From positions 3,410,001 through 3,474,000 of the forward strand of contig CAXXKX010000003.1 of NCBI GenBank assembly GCA_963676655.2: DNA of 64,000 nucleotides. The letters are read 5' to 3'. Below are positions 51,789 to 61,062 of this stretch, one piece after another. A program made the position numbers and the translations under genes. The DNA comes from G963676655 sp963676655. GTDB taxonomy: Bacteria; Verrucomicrobiota; Lentisphaeria; Victivallales; Victivallaceae. How positions within the stretch are numbered: the stretch's first letter is position 1; every line of letters starts with the position of its first letter. The notes beneath the pieces are model-generated. The model was not told where the DNA came from. It worked only from the letters and a program-made list of their open reading frames with translations, and did not search any database.

Positions 51789-52772
51789 TCAACTCTGTAA
51801 TTTCCTGAAACAATATATCACTGCTCCGGCGGGGCCGAGGCCGCGGCTTAGTTGTTTTTTGTTCACTCGGTCGGGATTGTCGAATTTGCAGCCCATTTCT
51901 CGGATGAATAGTTTTGAACCGAGAATTGCTCCGTCGCTGAAGTGACGGGTGCGTCGCAGGAAGCGTACCGGCATCGATTCTCTGCGTTTGGCTTGTTCCT
52001 GCGCCTCAAATATCTCTTCGCTTGAGGCTCCGCTTTCCGCCGCGACGATTCGCGCCAATTCACTCCGAAAATAGCTGAAAAGATCGTTATCGGTCCACCC
52101 AGAGGTGTCGCGATGCCAGATGTTTTCTTTGAGGTGTTTGACGAAGTTTGCTTGAAACATGTGTTTGCCAGTGCCGCAGTAGCGTCCCCAGGTCGTGAAA
52201 TGGTAGTCGGCTGGGGTTGTGGTCAGTCCGGCTCGGACGGGGTTTAATTCGACGTATAAAACACACGCTTCCAGGGAATTGCGACTGTCGAGGATGACGC
52301 TTTTGAATTTATTGGCCCATAGTTTGCCGATGCGGTCACGGGATTGGTTGTAGACTACGGTGAAACGTTGTTGGAAGGCGCGCATAAAGTAGCTTATGTC
52401 GATCATTTTGAGGCCAACTTCGCAACATGTTTCAGGATTGGCCAGATTTATCTTTGGCATTTGTTTTGGCGCGTAAGTATACTTATCTAACATGCTATTG
52501 TAGTAGTTGTTGTGTCGTCTGGCAATGTCCTCAATCGATGGCAATTCGTTCGGCCCGGGAGCGTAAACGACCACGTGGAAATGGTTGCCCATCCAGGCGG
52601 CGGAGATCACCTCGACCAGGAAATATTCGCAGAGATTCTGCAGTAATCGAAAACCGTATTCCATGTCGACCCGATTGAACGGTTTTTCGCCTTTGCAGCC
52701 GGCGGTCCGGTTCATCAGGTGATAATAGCAGCCTTCGCCCTTAACTTTCATGCGTGTTCCGCGTCCTGACAT
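51789..52772 (-). CDS. RAYT-like (REP-associated/Y1 HUH) transposase, second copy
   Basis: The 327-residue protein is closely related along its whole length to that at 28922-29893 and has the same HUH motif GNHFHVVVYAPG and LNPVRAGL block. ATG 52772 is preferred because GGAGGA stands 8 bases upstream; a longer frame upstream lacks one. Position four of the helix MRAFQQRF is Phe where copy 1 has Tyr. Both copies end operons and share the C-terminal SMPVRFLRRTRHF block, which looks constrained. No flanking inverted repeat was found. Confidence 0.85.
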   Translation of the reverse strand: MSGRGTRMKVKGEGCYYHLMNRTAGCKGEKPFNRVDMEYGFRLLQNLCEYFLVEVISAAWMGNHFHVVVYAPGPNELPSIEDIARRHNNYYNSMLDKYTYAPKQMPKINLANPETCCEVGLKMIDISYFMRAFQQRFTVVYNQSRDRIGKLWANKFKSVILDSRNSLEACVLYVELNPVRAGLTTTPADYHFTTWGRYCGTGKHMFQANFVKHLKENIWHRDTSGWTDNDLFSYFRSELARIVAAESGASSEEIFEAQEQAKRRESMPVRFLRRTRHFSDGAILGSKLFIREMGCKFDNPDRVNKKQLSRGLGPAGAVIYCFRKLQS

Positions 52773-53039
52773 GATTTTTCCTCCGTTGGTTGATAAGTTT
52801 ACAGTTAATATAGTGGGCGGAAACGGTTTTGTCAAATTAAAGCATTATGTAATTCTTTTAATAAGTATAAATTATTGTTTATTAATCTCTTAAGTTATTA
52901 TTGTTTTGTTGTATGGGAGCTTTGATGCTTAACCGCTTGACGAGTTTTAGTCATTATTATTTCCGGAGAAAAACGTTTTGTCAGCCTACTTCTTATATCT
53001 TTTTTATTTTAAAAAAATATCATTTTTTTGCTTGCTATG

Positions 53040-53068
53040 TTGCAAAAGCTTAAATGATGTTGTATAAT
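53040..53068 (+). promoter_or_regulatory. Promoter of the ROK regulator
   Basis: TTGCAA at 53040-53045 and a perfect TATAAT at 53063-53068 are 17 bases apart. The start would be near 53075. Confidence 0.7.
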
Positions 53069-53074
53069 ATATCA

Positions 53075-53082
53075 CAACGTTG
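53075..53082. promoter_or_regulatory. Putative operator at the ROK promoter start
   Basis: The perfect 8-base palindrome CAACGTTG falls on the predicted transcription start. It could be an autoregulatory site of the ROK protein. Confidence 0.4.
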
Positions 53083-53115
53083 AGAAAAGTTTTTAAATGA
53101 TATTGTTGTACAAAG

Positions 53116-54342
53116 ATGAATATTGGAAATCAAAAGCTGCAGAAGAAAATTAATCGTGAGTTGATAATAAACCTGTTAAGGGAGCAGGGGAATTTGAGTC
53201 GCTCTCAGATTGCTGAAAAAACAAAGCTTGGTTGGGGGTCCATTACCAAATACACGGCGGCAATGCTTCAAGAAAATCTGGTTAAAGAAATTGGCGCTCA
53301 AAAGTCCAAGGGACGCAGTTCGGTCATTTTAGGATTGAATAAAAATTTTAAATATCTGATCGGACTTGATATCGGCTCAAGTTATATCAAGGGGATTGTT
53401 GTAAATATGGCTGGAGAGGAGTGTGCGTTTTTACGTGAAGCAACTTTATGGAACGATAATCGTGAAATAGTTCTTGAGCAGATATTTTCTCATATTACAA
53501 AACTACTTTCACAAGTCGGAATTAATAAAAAACGTCTTCTTGCAATCGGTTGTGGTTTTGCCGGAGGAATTGATTTTGATTCAGGTACGGTTAAGAAAGC
53601 TGGAAACTTCCGGGATTTTGATCAGGTTCCGCTTGCCAAGCTTATTCATGAGGAATTTGATACTTCGTGCTTTGTCGCTAACGGTATAGTGGTGCGCTTG
53701 CTTGGTGAAAGCAGATCCGAGCAGGTTAAACATAAGAATAATGTGGCGTATGTTTCTCTGGGGACCGGTATTGGCGCGGGAGTTATTCTCAATTCAAAAA
53801 TACTCGTGCCTACCAATGATGAAAGAATTGGGGACATTGCTCATTATATGGTAATGAAAGATGGTCCGCGATGTTACTGTGGTTTGCATGGTTGCCTGGA
53901 AACCCTGGTCGGATCCCGTCATTTGATGAAGAAAATTTTGGACTTCCTGCCTGAAAGTGATTCCTGTCTTAAAAATCTGTCCGGACCGTTGAGCTGGGAG
54001 GATGTAGCTGTGGCCGCAAACAATAATGACCAGTTTATTTCAGGAATTTTGAAAGAAGCCGGACAGTATATCGGTGAAGCGCTTTGCGGTATTATCCAGT
54101 TTCATCGTCCGGATTTGATTGTTCTTGGTGGCGGAATGACTAATTTGGGAAATAGTTTTATTCAGCCGATCAAGGATAAGGTTGCATCAAGTCTGCCGAA
54201 GGAACGCTTTGATGTTGATAATATAGTTATATCGAATCAGTCTCTCCGCAATGGAGCAATTGGTGCGACCTTTTATGCCTGGGATAATTGTTTTCACAGT
54301 CAACATGAATATATAAACTTAAAACTTAAAGGAACAATGTAA
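53116..54342 (+). CDS. ROK family transcriptional regulator (NagC/XylR type)
   Basis: The 408-residue protein has an N-terminal winged helix-turn-helix (about 10-70; NLSRSQIAEKTKLGWGSITKY) and a sugar-kinase-like ROK domain: the ATP/sugar entry GLDIGSSYIKGIV near 86, YVSLGTGIGAGVI near 215 and the zinc motif CYCGLHGCLE near 255. Such proteins repress sugar genes until the ligand binds. It opens a unit with a pseudopilin gene, a DUF4091/CBM9-like gene and a GH130 gene. No Shine-Dalgarno is seen before the ATG. Confidence 0.88.
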   Translation: MNIGNQKLQKKINRELIINLLREQGNLSRSQIAEKTKLGWGSITKYTAAMLQENLVKEIGAQKSKGRSSVILGLNKNFKYLIGLDIGSSYIKGIVVNMAGEECAFLREATLWNDNREIVLEQIFSHITKLLSQVGINKKRLLAIGCGFAGGIDFDSGTVKKAGNFRDFDQVPLAKLIHEEFDTSCFVANGIVVRLLGESRSEQVKHKNNVAYVSLGTGIGAGVILNSKILVPTNDERIGDIAHYMVMKDGPRCYCGLHGCLETLVGSRHLMKKILDFLPESDSCLKNLSGPLSWEDVAVAANNNDQFISGILKEAGQYIGEALCGIIQFHRPDLIVLGGGMTNLGNSFIQPIKDKVASSLPKERFDVDNIVISNQSLRNGAIGATFYAWDNCFHSQHEYINLKLKGTM

Positions 54343-54403
54343 CTTAAAAAACAACTGGAAAGATAATAAAATTTGACCGGTTAATAAAAAAAGGAGTTTT
54401 GAA

Positions 54404-55108
54404 ATGAAACAAAGCGAAAAGATTTTTACATTGATAGAGCTTTTGGTTGTTATAGCGATTATTGCTATTCTAGCCAGTATGTTATTGCCGGCATTGAATA
54501 ATGCCCGAGACAAGGCTCATGCGATTAGTTGTGCCAATAAAGAGAAACAAATTGGACAGGCAATCATGTTTTACACCAGTGATTTTGATGACTATCTGCC
54601 TCATTATATGAAAGGTGGAGTGGGAATTTGGAACAAGGTGTTAATCGACCGGTATTTGCCGCGTAAAATTTTTTATTGTCCGAGCTTGAAAGGGGAGCCG
54701 GTTGGGTATAAGCAGGATTCATGGACTGATGACATGGGGTTATATTATAGCGGTTATGCATATAACTGGGTCGGGTGCGGTTCCGGCATTTGGACATATG
54801 CTCCGGAGGATTATGCAATCCGCTATGGACTGCAGCGCAGAATTTCATCTTTCAAACGGGCATCGGCGGTTTATATGGTAATGGATGCGCAGCGAAATGC
54901 ATTTGCCGGTTACGGTTATTATCGTGTTCATGTATCAGCGTCCACCAGTTCGAGTTATGCTTCTCCAGATCCCCGTCACTCAAGATCGGTAAATTGTCTT
55001 TATGTTGATGGTCATGTTAAAGGAATAAAGATTGCGGTTATCGGATCATCAGCAGGAATATATCAATCGCTCGATGTCAATGATTACTGCTGGGGAAAAC
55101 CCGAGTAA
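54404..55108 (+). CDS. Pseudopilin-like secreted protein (type II prepilin N-terminus)
   Basis: The 234-residue protein starts with KIFTLIELLVVIAIIAILAS, a class III prepilin signal, like the gene at 46792, and ends with SVNCLYVDGHVKG, matching the family's DG-containing tail. Conserved Cys and Trp residues in the middle differ from those of the first copy, so the two are paralogous rather than duplicates. AAAGGAG lies 8 bases upstream. It follows the ROK regulator by 62 bases. Confidence 0.85.
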   Translation: MKQSEKIFTLIELLVVIAIIAILASMLLPALNNARDKAHAISCANKEKQIGQAIMFYTSDFDDYLPHYMKGGVGIWNKVLIDRYLPRKIFYCPSLKGEPVGYKQDSWTDDMGLYYSGYAYNWVGCGSGIWTYAPEDYAIRYGLQRRISSFKRASAVYMVMDAQRNAFAGYGYYRVHVSASTSSSYASPDPRHSRSVNCLYVDGHVKGIKIAVIGSSAGIYQSLDVNDYCWGKPE

Positions 55109-55145
55109 CTCAAAGATGAGTATAATTTTTTCAAGGTGTAATTTT

Positions 55146-58100
55146 ATGATCAAAACCATGTTGTTGACAGTATTATCAGTAATTTGCTTTTCCGCTTACT
55201 CAAAAGACGCAGTTATTGGAGGAATCAAGTATAGAAATATCGATCCCGGTCCCGATTTTGTCGAAGAAGCCAGAGTCGTACAAAAATGGTCGGATCCTGC
55301 TGCCGCACCGCAGGAAAAAGATGCTGGTCTGGTAATTTATGAAACTTCTGATCCGGGAGATTATGTGCCCTGGCGAATTCCCCGTGAAGCAGAACGTTTG
55401 TCAAAAATGAGTGTCGCGCTGACCCCGGGAGAGGTCACGGCAAAATGGTTTGGGGTATGGGCGCTGGAAAAACTTGATTCTTTGGACTTTGAAGTTGTCG
55501 CTCCTGAAGGCATTACACTTGAAATTCGTCGAATTCACTGTTGGCCCCAACGGAGCAGGACCTATAAATCCCGGACATTTCATATTGTGCCTGAATTGTT
55601 GTTGAAACAGCTTGACGGGAAGACGGAATACCCGACGACAGGAGGGGTTTTAAAATGGCGCGACTTTGATTTGAAAAAGGGAGATACATCCGGACTTTGG
55701 CTTACGGTTTCGGCATCCCGCTCAGTGAAAGCGGGAAATTATGCTGGAAAAATCATTGTGAAGAGCTCAAAGCACAAATCGTTGGTTGTTCCATTGAGCA
55801 TTACAGTATATCCTTTTGTCCTGCCCGGGAAAATATCTGATAAAAGATGGATTCTTTATTGCTGGCCGAATCGTTACCGGGCTGGAGCCGATCCCCGGAT
55901 TGATATTAAATCAATGGTCGAACATGGGATCGACGGCTTTCTTGACAATGCATATTTTATGGTGGATCTTGCAAAAAATCCGGATGGTTCTTTGCAAATC
56001 AAAGATCGGGCGAGCTCAATTAAATGGGCCAAAAAGATTCTTGGAACCGCGAGGGAAGAAGGTATGCGAGGACCTTTCGGGTTGTGGACCACGCCGGTTA
56101 ATCGCCAGTTAGCTAAAATCCACGGCATAGATTATCATGAAAACTGGCCGGAAGGCATGCGTCAGGACATTGCGGTTGTTAAAAAATATTTTGACCGCCA
56201 GTATGGAAAACTTGGCATAAATGATTGGCTCAGTTTTGCCTCAGACGAACCGAAACCGGGTAATAATTATGCAATTCAGGCGATTAAAGCCTGGAAAGCC
56301 GTTGGAGCAAAAACCTATTGTACCGCATATTTCGGCACATACATCGATATGGCGGAATGGTTGACCGATCCATGCATAGGATACGGGGATAAAAAAAGCC
56401 GGGGTTTGATAAAAAAGCATAACTCAAGACAGTGGATGATTGGCGATGGATGCTATATCGGTAAACATGAAATGGCGAGACATCGGCGCAGGGTGGGAGT
56501 TAATTTTTATTTAAGCGGCACTTATGGATGTGCGATCTGGCGCTGGGGCGGAAGCCATGACGATCCGTTCAACGATTTTGACGGAAAAAAATCCCGGGCT
56601 GCCGAACCGGCAGATCAATTACTTGCATATCCGCAGATGCGGAAAGCCAATGATTGGAAAACATATATTGGCCCGATCCCGACAATTGCCTGGGAGTCGA
56701 TCCGGGAAGGCGTTAATGATTACAAATATCTATATGTGCTGAATCAAACGATAAAACGGGCTTTGAGTTCGAAGTCACCCGATGCCAGGTTATTGGCGAA
56801 AAAAGATGCAAAGGTGATGAACGAATTGCAGCAGGTTGTTTTTGCCAGCAGTGAAATTGAGCGGAGAAATTCCGATGTGGCAAAATTCAGTACTAAAGAT
56901 ATTGCCAATATTCGTACATGGGCCGCTCAGGAAATTATCAAACTCGAACAGGCAATGAATGGTAAACCGATCCGGACAACTCAAAAAGCATCCGATAAAT
57001 TTCAAATCAAGGTTGAGCCCAAAGTAAATGCTGCATATCAGAAAAATATTTTGCTTCCGCCTGCAATTTTAACCATTCCAACGGCCGAAAAAGCCCCTGT
57101 CATTGATGGAGCTGTTTCTCCGGCCGAGTGGCAGGACGCATCAACAGTCCTGATTCCCGGTTCGGCAACAACTGAGGCAATGATCATGTATGACAAAGAT
57201 AATCTCTATGTCGCCTGGGTATGCAATGAACCCAAAATCAGCCGTTTGATTCCGATTGACAAACTTAGTGATTCCGGACCGGTCTGGCCGCAGGATTCCG
57301 TTGAGTTTTTTATAACGCCATCTGCTTCAAGCAACACATTCGCCCATATGATGATTAATCATTTGGGACGATGGATCAGCGAATGTAACGGTAAAAAATC
57401 CTGGAACGCCAATGCTAGTGTTGCCGCCGGACATTACAAAGATAAATATATTGTTGAACTGGCTTTGCCTTGGAAGCAACTGGCTGAAATATCGCCGTTG
57501 CCATGGAAAGACGTTAAATTGAATTTCTGCCGTGTCAGAAATCCTGATAATAATTTTTTCAATACAAACAAGTTCAATTGGGCTTACGGGACCGGCAGTT
57601 TTCATAAGCCGGATCAGTTCGGAGTGGCAGCTTTTGGAAATCAAGGAATTCAAGTCGTTAATACTTCATATTCTATTGGTGATGACGGCTCTTTAACGGT
57701 TAGCGCAAAAGTACGTAACCATAGTAAACATCCGGTTTTCGTAATCCTGAAAAAAGAGCCCGGAAGAAGATTGCTGCTTGATGCGGTTGTCGCCAAAAAT
57801 AAGAAACTGAAAGGAGTTATCTTACCGGGGCAAACCGGGATTGTCGATCGAAAAATAAGACTTGAAAGAAGATCAAAAAAATGGGTATTGAGTTGGACAA
57901 CTCTTAATGATATAAATAAAGACGGGCTGGAGAGTAAGCATAAGCGGATTACTTTCAAGGTGCCTGGTGAAGAGGATATAAATCCGTTAGTATTGGGTCG
58001 AAAACACTATATTGCCAGGAATAATAAAATTATAACAATAAGTCCGTTTGTTTCGCCGGGACTCCGCGGGTTTCTTCAGATTAAGAGTTCATCTGCTGGA

Positions 58101-58280
58101 GGAACGCTGATTCCACTAGAGAAAAAAAGCAGAGCAAAGACTTCTTATCCGATAACGGTCAAGATAGATGGTCTGGTGGAAAATATTATGCTGAATCATT
58201 TGAATAAAGATAAAAAACTAATTTCAACAAAAAAGGTAACGATTATCAATCTGCCGCTGGATGGAAGTTCCAATGATTAA
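55146..58280 (+). CDS. Large secreted DUF4091 glycoside hydrolase-like protein with CBM9-like domain
   Basis: The 1044-residue protein has a signal peptide (MIKTMLLTVLSVICFSAYS), a beta-sandwich N-terminal region (to about 250), a barrel region with WILYCWPNRYRAG, FASDEPKPG and WESIREGVNDYKY typical of DUF4091 proteins, and a CBM9/DOMON-like domain (about 645-840) with APVIDGAVSPAEWQDAS, VWPQDSVEFF and VELALPWKQL. The C-terminal 200 residues are unassigned beta-rich sequence. The start overlaps the pseudopilin's end region only if an upstream ATG is used; 55146 is better, with AAGGTG upstream. Hydrolysis of a carbohydrate is inferred. Confidence 0.82.
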   Translation: MIKTMLLTVLSVICFSAYSKDAVIGGIKYRNIDPGPDFVEEARVVQKWSDPAAAPQEKDAGLVIYETSDPGDYVPWRIPREAERLSKMSVALTPGEVTAKWFGVWALEKLDSLDFEVVAPEGITLEIRRIHCWPQRSRTYKSRTFHIVPELLLKQLDGKTEYPTTGGVLKWRDFDLKKGDTSGLWLTVSASRSVKAGNYAGKIIVKSSKHKSLVVPLSITVYPFVLPGKISDKRWILYCWPNRYRAGADPRIDIKSMVEHGIDGFLDNAYFMVDLAKNPDGSLQIKDRASSIKWAKKILGTAREEGMRGPFGLWTTPVNRQLAKIHGIDYHENWPEGMRQDIAVVKKYFDRQYGKLGINDWLSFASDEPKPGNNYAIQAIKAWKAVGAKTYCTAYFGTYIDMAEWLTDPCIGYGDKKSRGLIKKHNSRQWMIGDGCYIGKHEMARHRRRVGVNFYLSGTYGCAIWRWGGSHDDPFNDFDGKKSRAAEPADQLLAYPQMRKANDWKTYIGPIPTIAWESIREGVNDYKYLYVLNQTIKRALSSKSPDARLLAKKDAKVMNELQQVVFASSEIERRNSDVAKFSTKDIANIRTWAAQEIIKLEQAMNGKPIRTTQKASDKFQIKVEPKVNAAYQKNILLPPAILTIPTAEKAPVIDGAVSPAEWQDASTVLIPGSATTEAMIMYDKDNLYVAWVCNEPKISRLIPIDKLSDSGPVWPQDSVEFFITPSASSNTFAHMMINHLGRWISECNGKKSWNANASVAAGHYKDKYIVELALPWKQLAEISPLPWKDVKLNFCRVRNPDNNFFNTNKFNWAYGTGSFHKPDQFGVAAFGNQGIQVVNTSYSIGDDGSLTVSAKVRNHSKHPVFVILKKEPGRRLLLDAVVAKNKKLKGVILPGQTGIVDRKIRLERRSKKWVLSWTTLNDINKDGLESKHKRITFKVPGEEDINPLVLGRKHYIARNNKIITISPFVSPGLRGFLQIKSSSAGGTLIPLEKKSRAKTSYPITVKIDGLVENIMLNHLNKDKKLISTKKVTIINLPLDGSSND

Positions 58281-59454
58281 TTATAAAAAACGTTTTGTGG
58301 TCGGCCCCGAACAGGGGTGTTCGTGGGCGGATAAGATGATTCTTAACCCTGCTATAATCAAAGATCCGGAAAATTCAAAAACTTTGCATATGCTTTTTCG
58401 CGCGACCGGAGCTTGCCCTGAAAAACAGCTAGAGGGAAAGCCTTTGCCGTTTCCTATTTTCCTCGGTTATGCTGTGAGTCATGATGAAGGTAAAAATTGG
58501 CATTTTGATTTTTCGCATCCGGCTCTTGCGCCCGCAGTTAAATACGATCAACAGGAGATTTTTTGCCTGAATGCAAGTGGACGGAAAGTCGTCAATTATG
58601 CCAACGGGTGTATTGAGGACCCGCGCCTGTTTTATTTTGAAAATGAGATTTATTTAAGCGTCGCGTGCCGGGCTTTTCCGCCGGGGCCTTACTGGGAGCA
58701 TGACTCACCGACTCAATGCATGCCGGGATGGGCTGTATGCGGGGAGCATGATCTTGGTTCCGCGGTTACCGGGAACAGTACGGTCAGCCTGTTATACAAG
58801 GTTGACATTCAAAAACTGGCAAAAGGAATTTATGAGCAGGCGTTTAGTTATATAGCTCCCCTGCATCCGCCGGATATGAGCGATGACCGGGATGTCGTTT
58901 TGTTCCCGTGCAAGCTGAAAATAGACGGGAAAAATAAAATTGTCTGTCTGCACCGTCCGAAGCATCCGTGGAATTATAAGATCGGCCGGGATTTGACGCA
59001 GCCATCGATATTTATTGCGGTAGCGGATGAACTCGATGACCTGTCAACCGAACAAGCTGAAAGACACATTTTGGCGGTTCCGGAATATGAGTGGGAACAA
59101 AACCGGATTGGTGCGAGTTGGGCTCCAATAGAGCTGGCTCCGGGACAATGGTTGCTGCCGTATCATGGTAAACAGAATGACAAAGTGGGATATACCCAGT
59201 CTTTTATGATTCTACAGGAGCAGGAACAGGGAATGCCGATAATTGTGAAGCGTCCTGAAGAGCGCGGTATGTTTGCCGCGGAGCCTTGGGAACTTGAAGG
59301 TGATTTCACCATTCCTTGTATGTTTACCTGTTCCGGGGTAGTTTTGGACAACGGGTCATTACTTATGGGGTATGGGGGCGCGGACCAGAAAATCGGTATT
59401 GCCGAGCTCAACTTCCATTCTCTGATTGAATATTTGAGTGATCTCAATTCATAA
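58273..59454 (+). CDS. GH130 family enzyme, mannoside phosphorylase/hydrolase-like
   Basis: The 393-residue cytoplasmic protein has the five-bladed beta-propeller family pattern of GH130: NPAIIKDPENSKTLHMLFRA, then GCIEDPRLFYFENEIYLSVA with the catalytic-type EDPR motif, and a late TCSGVVLDNGSLLMGYGGAD. Known members release mannose-1-phosphate from beta-mannosides or hydrolyse them. The ATG at 58273 follows GGAAG by 6 bases; an ATG at 58261 is also possible. It overlaps the end of the DUF4091 gene by 8 bases. Confidence 0.85.
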   Translation: MINYKKRFVVGPEQGCSWADKMILNPAIIKDPENSKTLHMLFRATGACPEKQLEGKPLPFPIFLGYAVSHDEGKNWHFDFSHPALAPAVKYDQQEIFCLNASGRKVVNYANGCIEDPRLFYFENEIYLSVACRAFPPGPYWEHDSPTQCMPGWAVCGEHDLGSAVTGNSTVSLLYKVDIQKLAKGIYEQAFSYIAPLHPPDMSDDRDVVLFPCKLKIDGKNKIVCLHRPKHPWNYKIGRDLTQPSIFIAVADELDDLSTEQAERHILAVPEYEWEQNRIGASWAPIELAPGQWLLPYHGKQNDKVGYTQSFMILQEQEQGMPIIVKRPEERGMFAAEPWELEGDFTIPCMFTCSGVVLDNGSLLMGYGGADQKIGIAELNFHSLIEYLSDLNS

Positions 59455-59504
59455 TGGCTCATGCTGCAAATACCTGACTTGCCGTATTGCAGTCTTGATT
59501 AAAC

Positions 59505-59540
59505 AAAAAAATTGCGGAAAGAGTCTTCTGCAATGAATTT
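59505..59540. terminator. Bidirectional terminator between GH130 and uxaA genes
   Basis: TTGCGGAA and TTCTGCAA form an 8-bp stem with one G-U pair and a 6-base loop. On the minus strand it is followed by T7, closing uxaBA; on the plus strand by an AT-rich run with T5. Confidence 0.8.
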
Positions 59541-59558
59541 TTGATTTGTAACCGCTGA

Positions 59559-61052
59559 TTAAAGGGTTACGCCGTCTTTGAACAGGGCAATTTCCCGGTA
59601 GCCGTTGAGTTCATTCTGCAGCAGATCACCGGAGGCGGAAACGATGATCTTGCTGAACAGACGTTCGGCGCAATCAGCCATTTTTTCTCCCTCAACCAGT
59701 GTGCCTGCATTGAAGTCGATCCAGTTTGACTTGAAGTTTGCCAGTTCGCTGTTGGTGGCGATCTTCATGGTAGGTACCGGCGCTCCGAGCGGGGTGCCGA
59801 CGCCGGTGGTAAACAGGATCATGTGAGCTCCCGCCGCAGTTAACGCGGTCACCGCGACCATGTCATTTCCGGGTCCGGTCAGCAGGTTAAGACCAGGCTG
59901 TGACAGCGTATCACCATATTCCAGCACGTCGACGACCACGCTGCCGCCGCCTTTCTGGGTGCAGCCGAGAGATTTTTCCTCAAGCGTGGAAATCCCACCC
60001 TTTTTGTTGCCGGGAGAGGGGTTTTCATAGACAACCTGATCGTAGCGGATAAAGTAATCTTTGAAACCGTTGACCATCGCCACACATTTGTCAAAGATTT
60101 CGCGCGACTTGCAACGAGCCATGAACAACGTTTCAGCCCCGAACATTTCAGGAACTTCGGTCAGAACCGAGGTGCCGCCGTGTTCAATCAGTTTATCGGA
60201 TAAGGCCCCGACCAGCGGATTGGCGGTAATGCCGGAGAAGCCGTCTGAAGCACCGCATTTCAGGCCGATCCGCAGTTTTGCCACCGGTACCGGCTGACGT
60301 TGCATTTTTGCCGCGTTGGTTTCGAGTTCACGTAACAGTTTGAGACCTTCTTCCATTTCGTCTGCGACATCCTGAACTACGATAAATTTAACCCGGTCCT
60401 CATCTATGTCTCCGAGAACTTCGCGGAAACTGGCCATTGTATTGTTTTCGCAGCCCAGGGCCACAACCAGTACGCCGCCGGCGTTAGGATGCTTGACCAG
60501 ACCGGCCAGCATTTTCTGGGTATTCAAATGGTCGTCGCCAAGCTGAGAGCAGCCGTAAGGATGCGGGAAGGCGTATACGCCTTCAACGTTATCGGAATTG
60601 AGTTCCCGCTCATAAACCCTTGCCAGATTCTCAGCTGTTTTGTTAACGCAGCCTACGGTAGGGATGATCCACAGTTCATTACGGATGCCGACTTCACCGT
60701 TGGGGCGGACGTATCCGTTAAAAGTTACTTCCTCTACCGCTGAATGAGCTTCCGGCAGAGTCGGGTTATAGTCGTATTCCTCCACTCCGGACAGATTAGT
60801 CTTGATATTGTGAATATGAACGTGTTCACCGGGCGCGATATCGCAAGTTGCGTGACCGATCGGGAATCCGTATTTGATGATATTTTCGCCGGACTTGACC
60901 AGAGTTATCGTGAACTTGTGTCCACGGGCAATGTCACTTTTCAGAACAACTGACTGGCTTGGAGCTTTAACTTCGGTTCCGGCCGTCAGAGCTTCGAGCG
61001 CTACAGCAACATTGTCAGTTGGATTTATCTGTAAAAAACTGATTTGAGCCAT
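59559..61052 (-). CDS. uxaA: Altronate dehydratase
   Basis: The 497-residue enzyme converts D-altronate to 2-keto-3-deoxygluconate in the galacturonate pathway. An N-terminal SAF domain (about 20-95) is followed by the UxaA core with IIPTVGCVNKTAENL, YPYGCSQLGDDH-type region and LKCGASDGFSGITANP. The late TTGVGTPLGAPVPTMKI stretch is typical. ATG 61052 is chosen over a frame starting 81 bases upstream; AGGAACG precedes it. It lies ten bases downstream of uxaB. Confidence 0.92.
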   Translation of the reverse strand: MAQISFLQINPTDNVAVALEALTAGTEVKAPSQSVVLKSDIARGHKFTITLVKSGENIIKYGFPIGHATCDIAPGEHVHIHNIKTNLSGVEEYDYNPTLPEAHSAVEEVTFNGYVRPNGEVGIRNELWIIPTVGCVNKTAENLARVYERELNSDNVEGVYAFPHPYGCSQLGDDHLNTQKMLAGLVKHPNAGGVLVVALGCENNTMASFREVLGDIDEDRVKFIVVQDVADEMEEGLKLLRELETNAAKMQRQPVPVAKLRIGLKCGASDGFSGITANPLVGALSDKLIEHGGTSVLTEVPEMFGAETLFMARCKSREIFDKCVAMVNGFKDYFIRYDQVVYENPSPGNKKGGISTLEEKSLGCTQKGGGSVVVDVLEYGDTLSQPGLNLLTGPGNDMVAVTALTAAGAHMILFTTGVGTPLGAPVPTMKIATNSELANFKSNWIDFNAGTLVEGEKMADCAERLFSKIIVSASGDLLQNELNGYREIALFKDGVTL

Positions 61053-61062
61053 TGTGCGTTCC

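Larger units (their letters stand above)
52773..53115. other. AT-rich intergenic region before the ROK regulator
   Basis: The 340-base region is AT-rich, with the promoter of the downstream regulator at its right end and TTAAATGAT repeated near 53050 and 53093. Nothing else was recognised. Confidence 0.5.
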
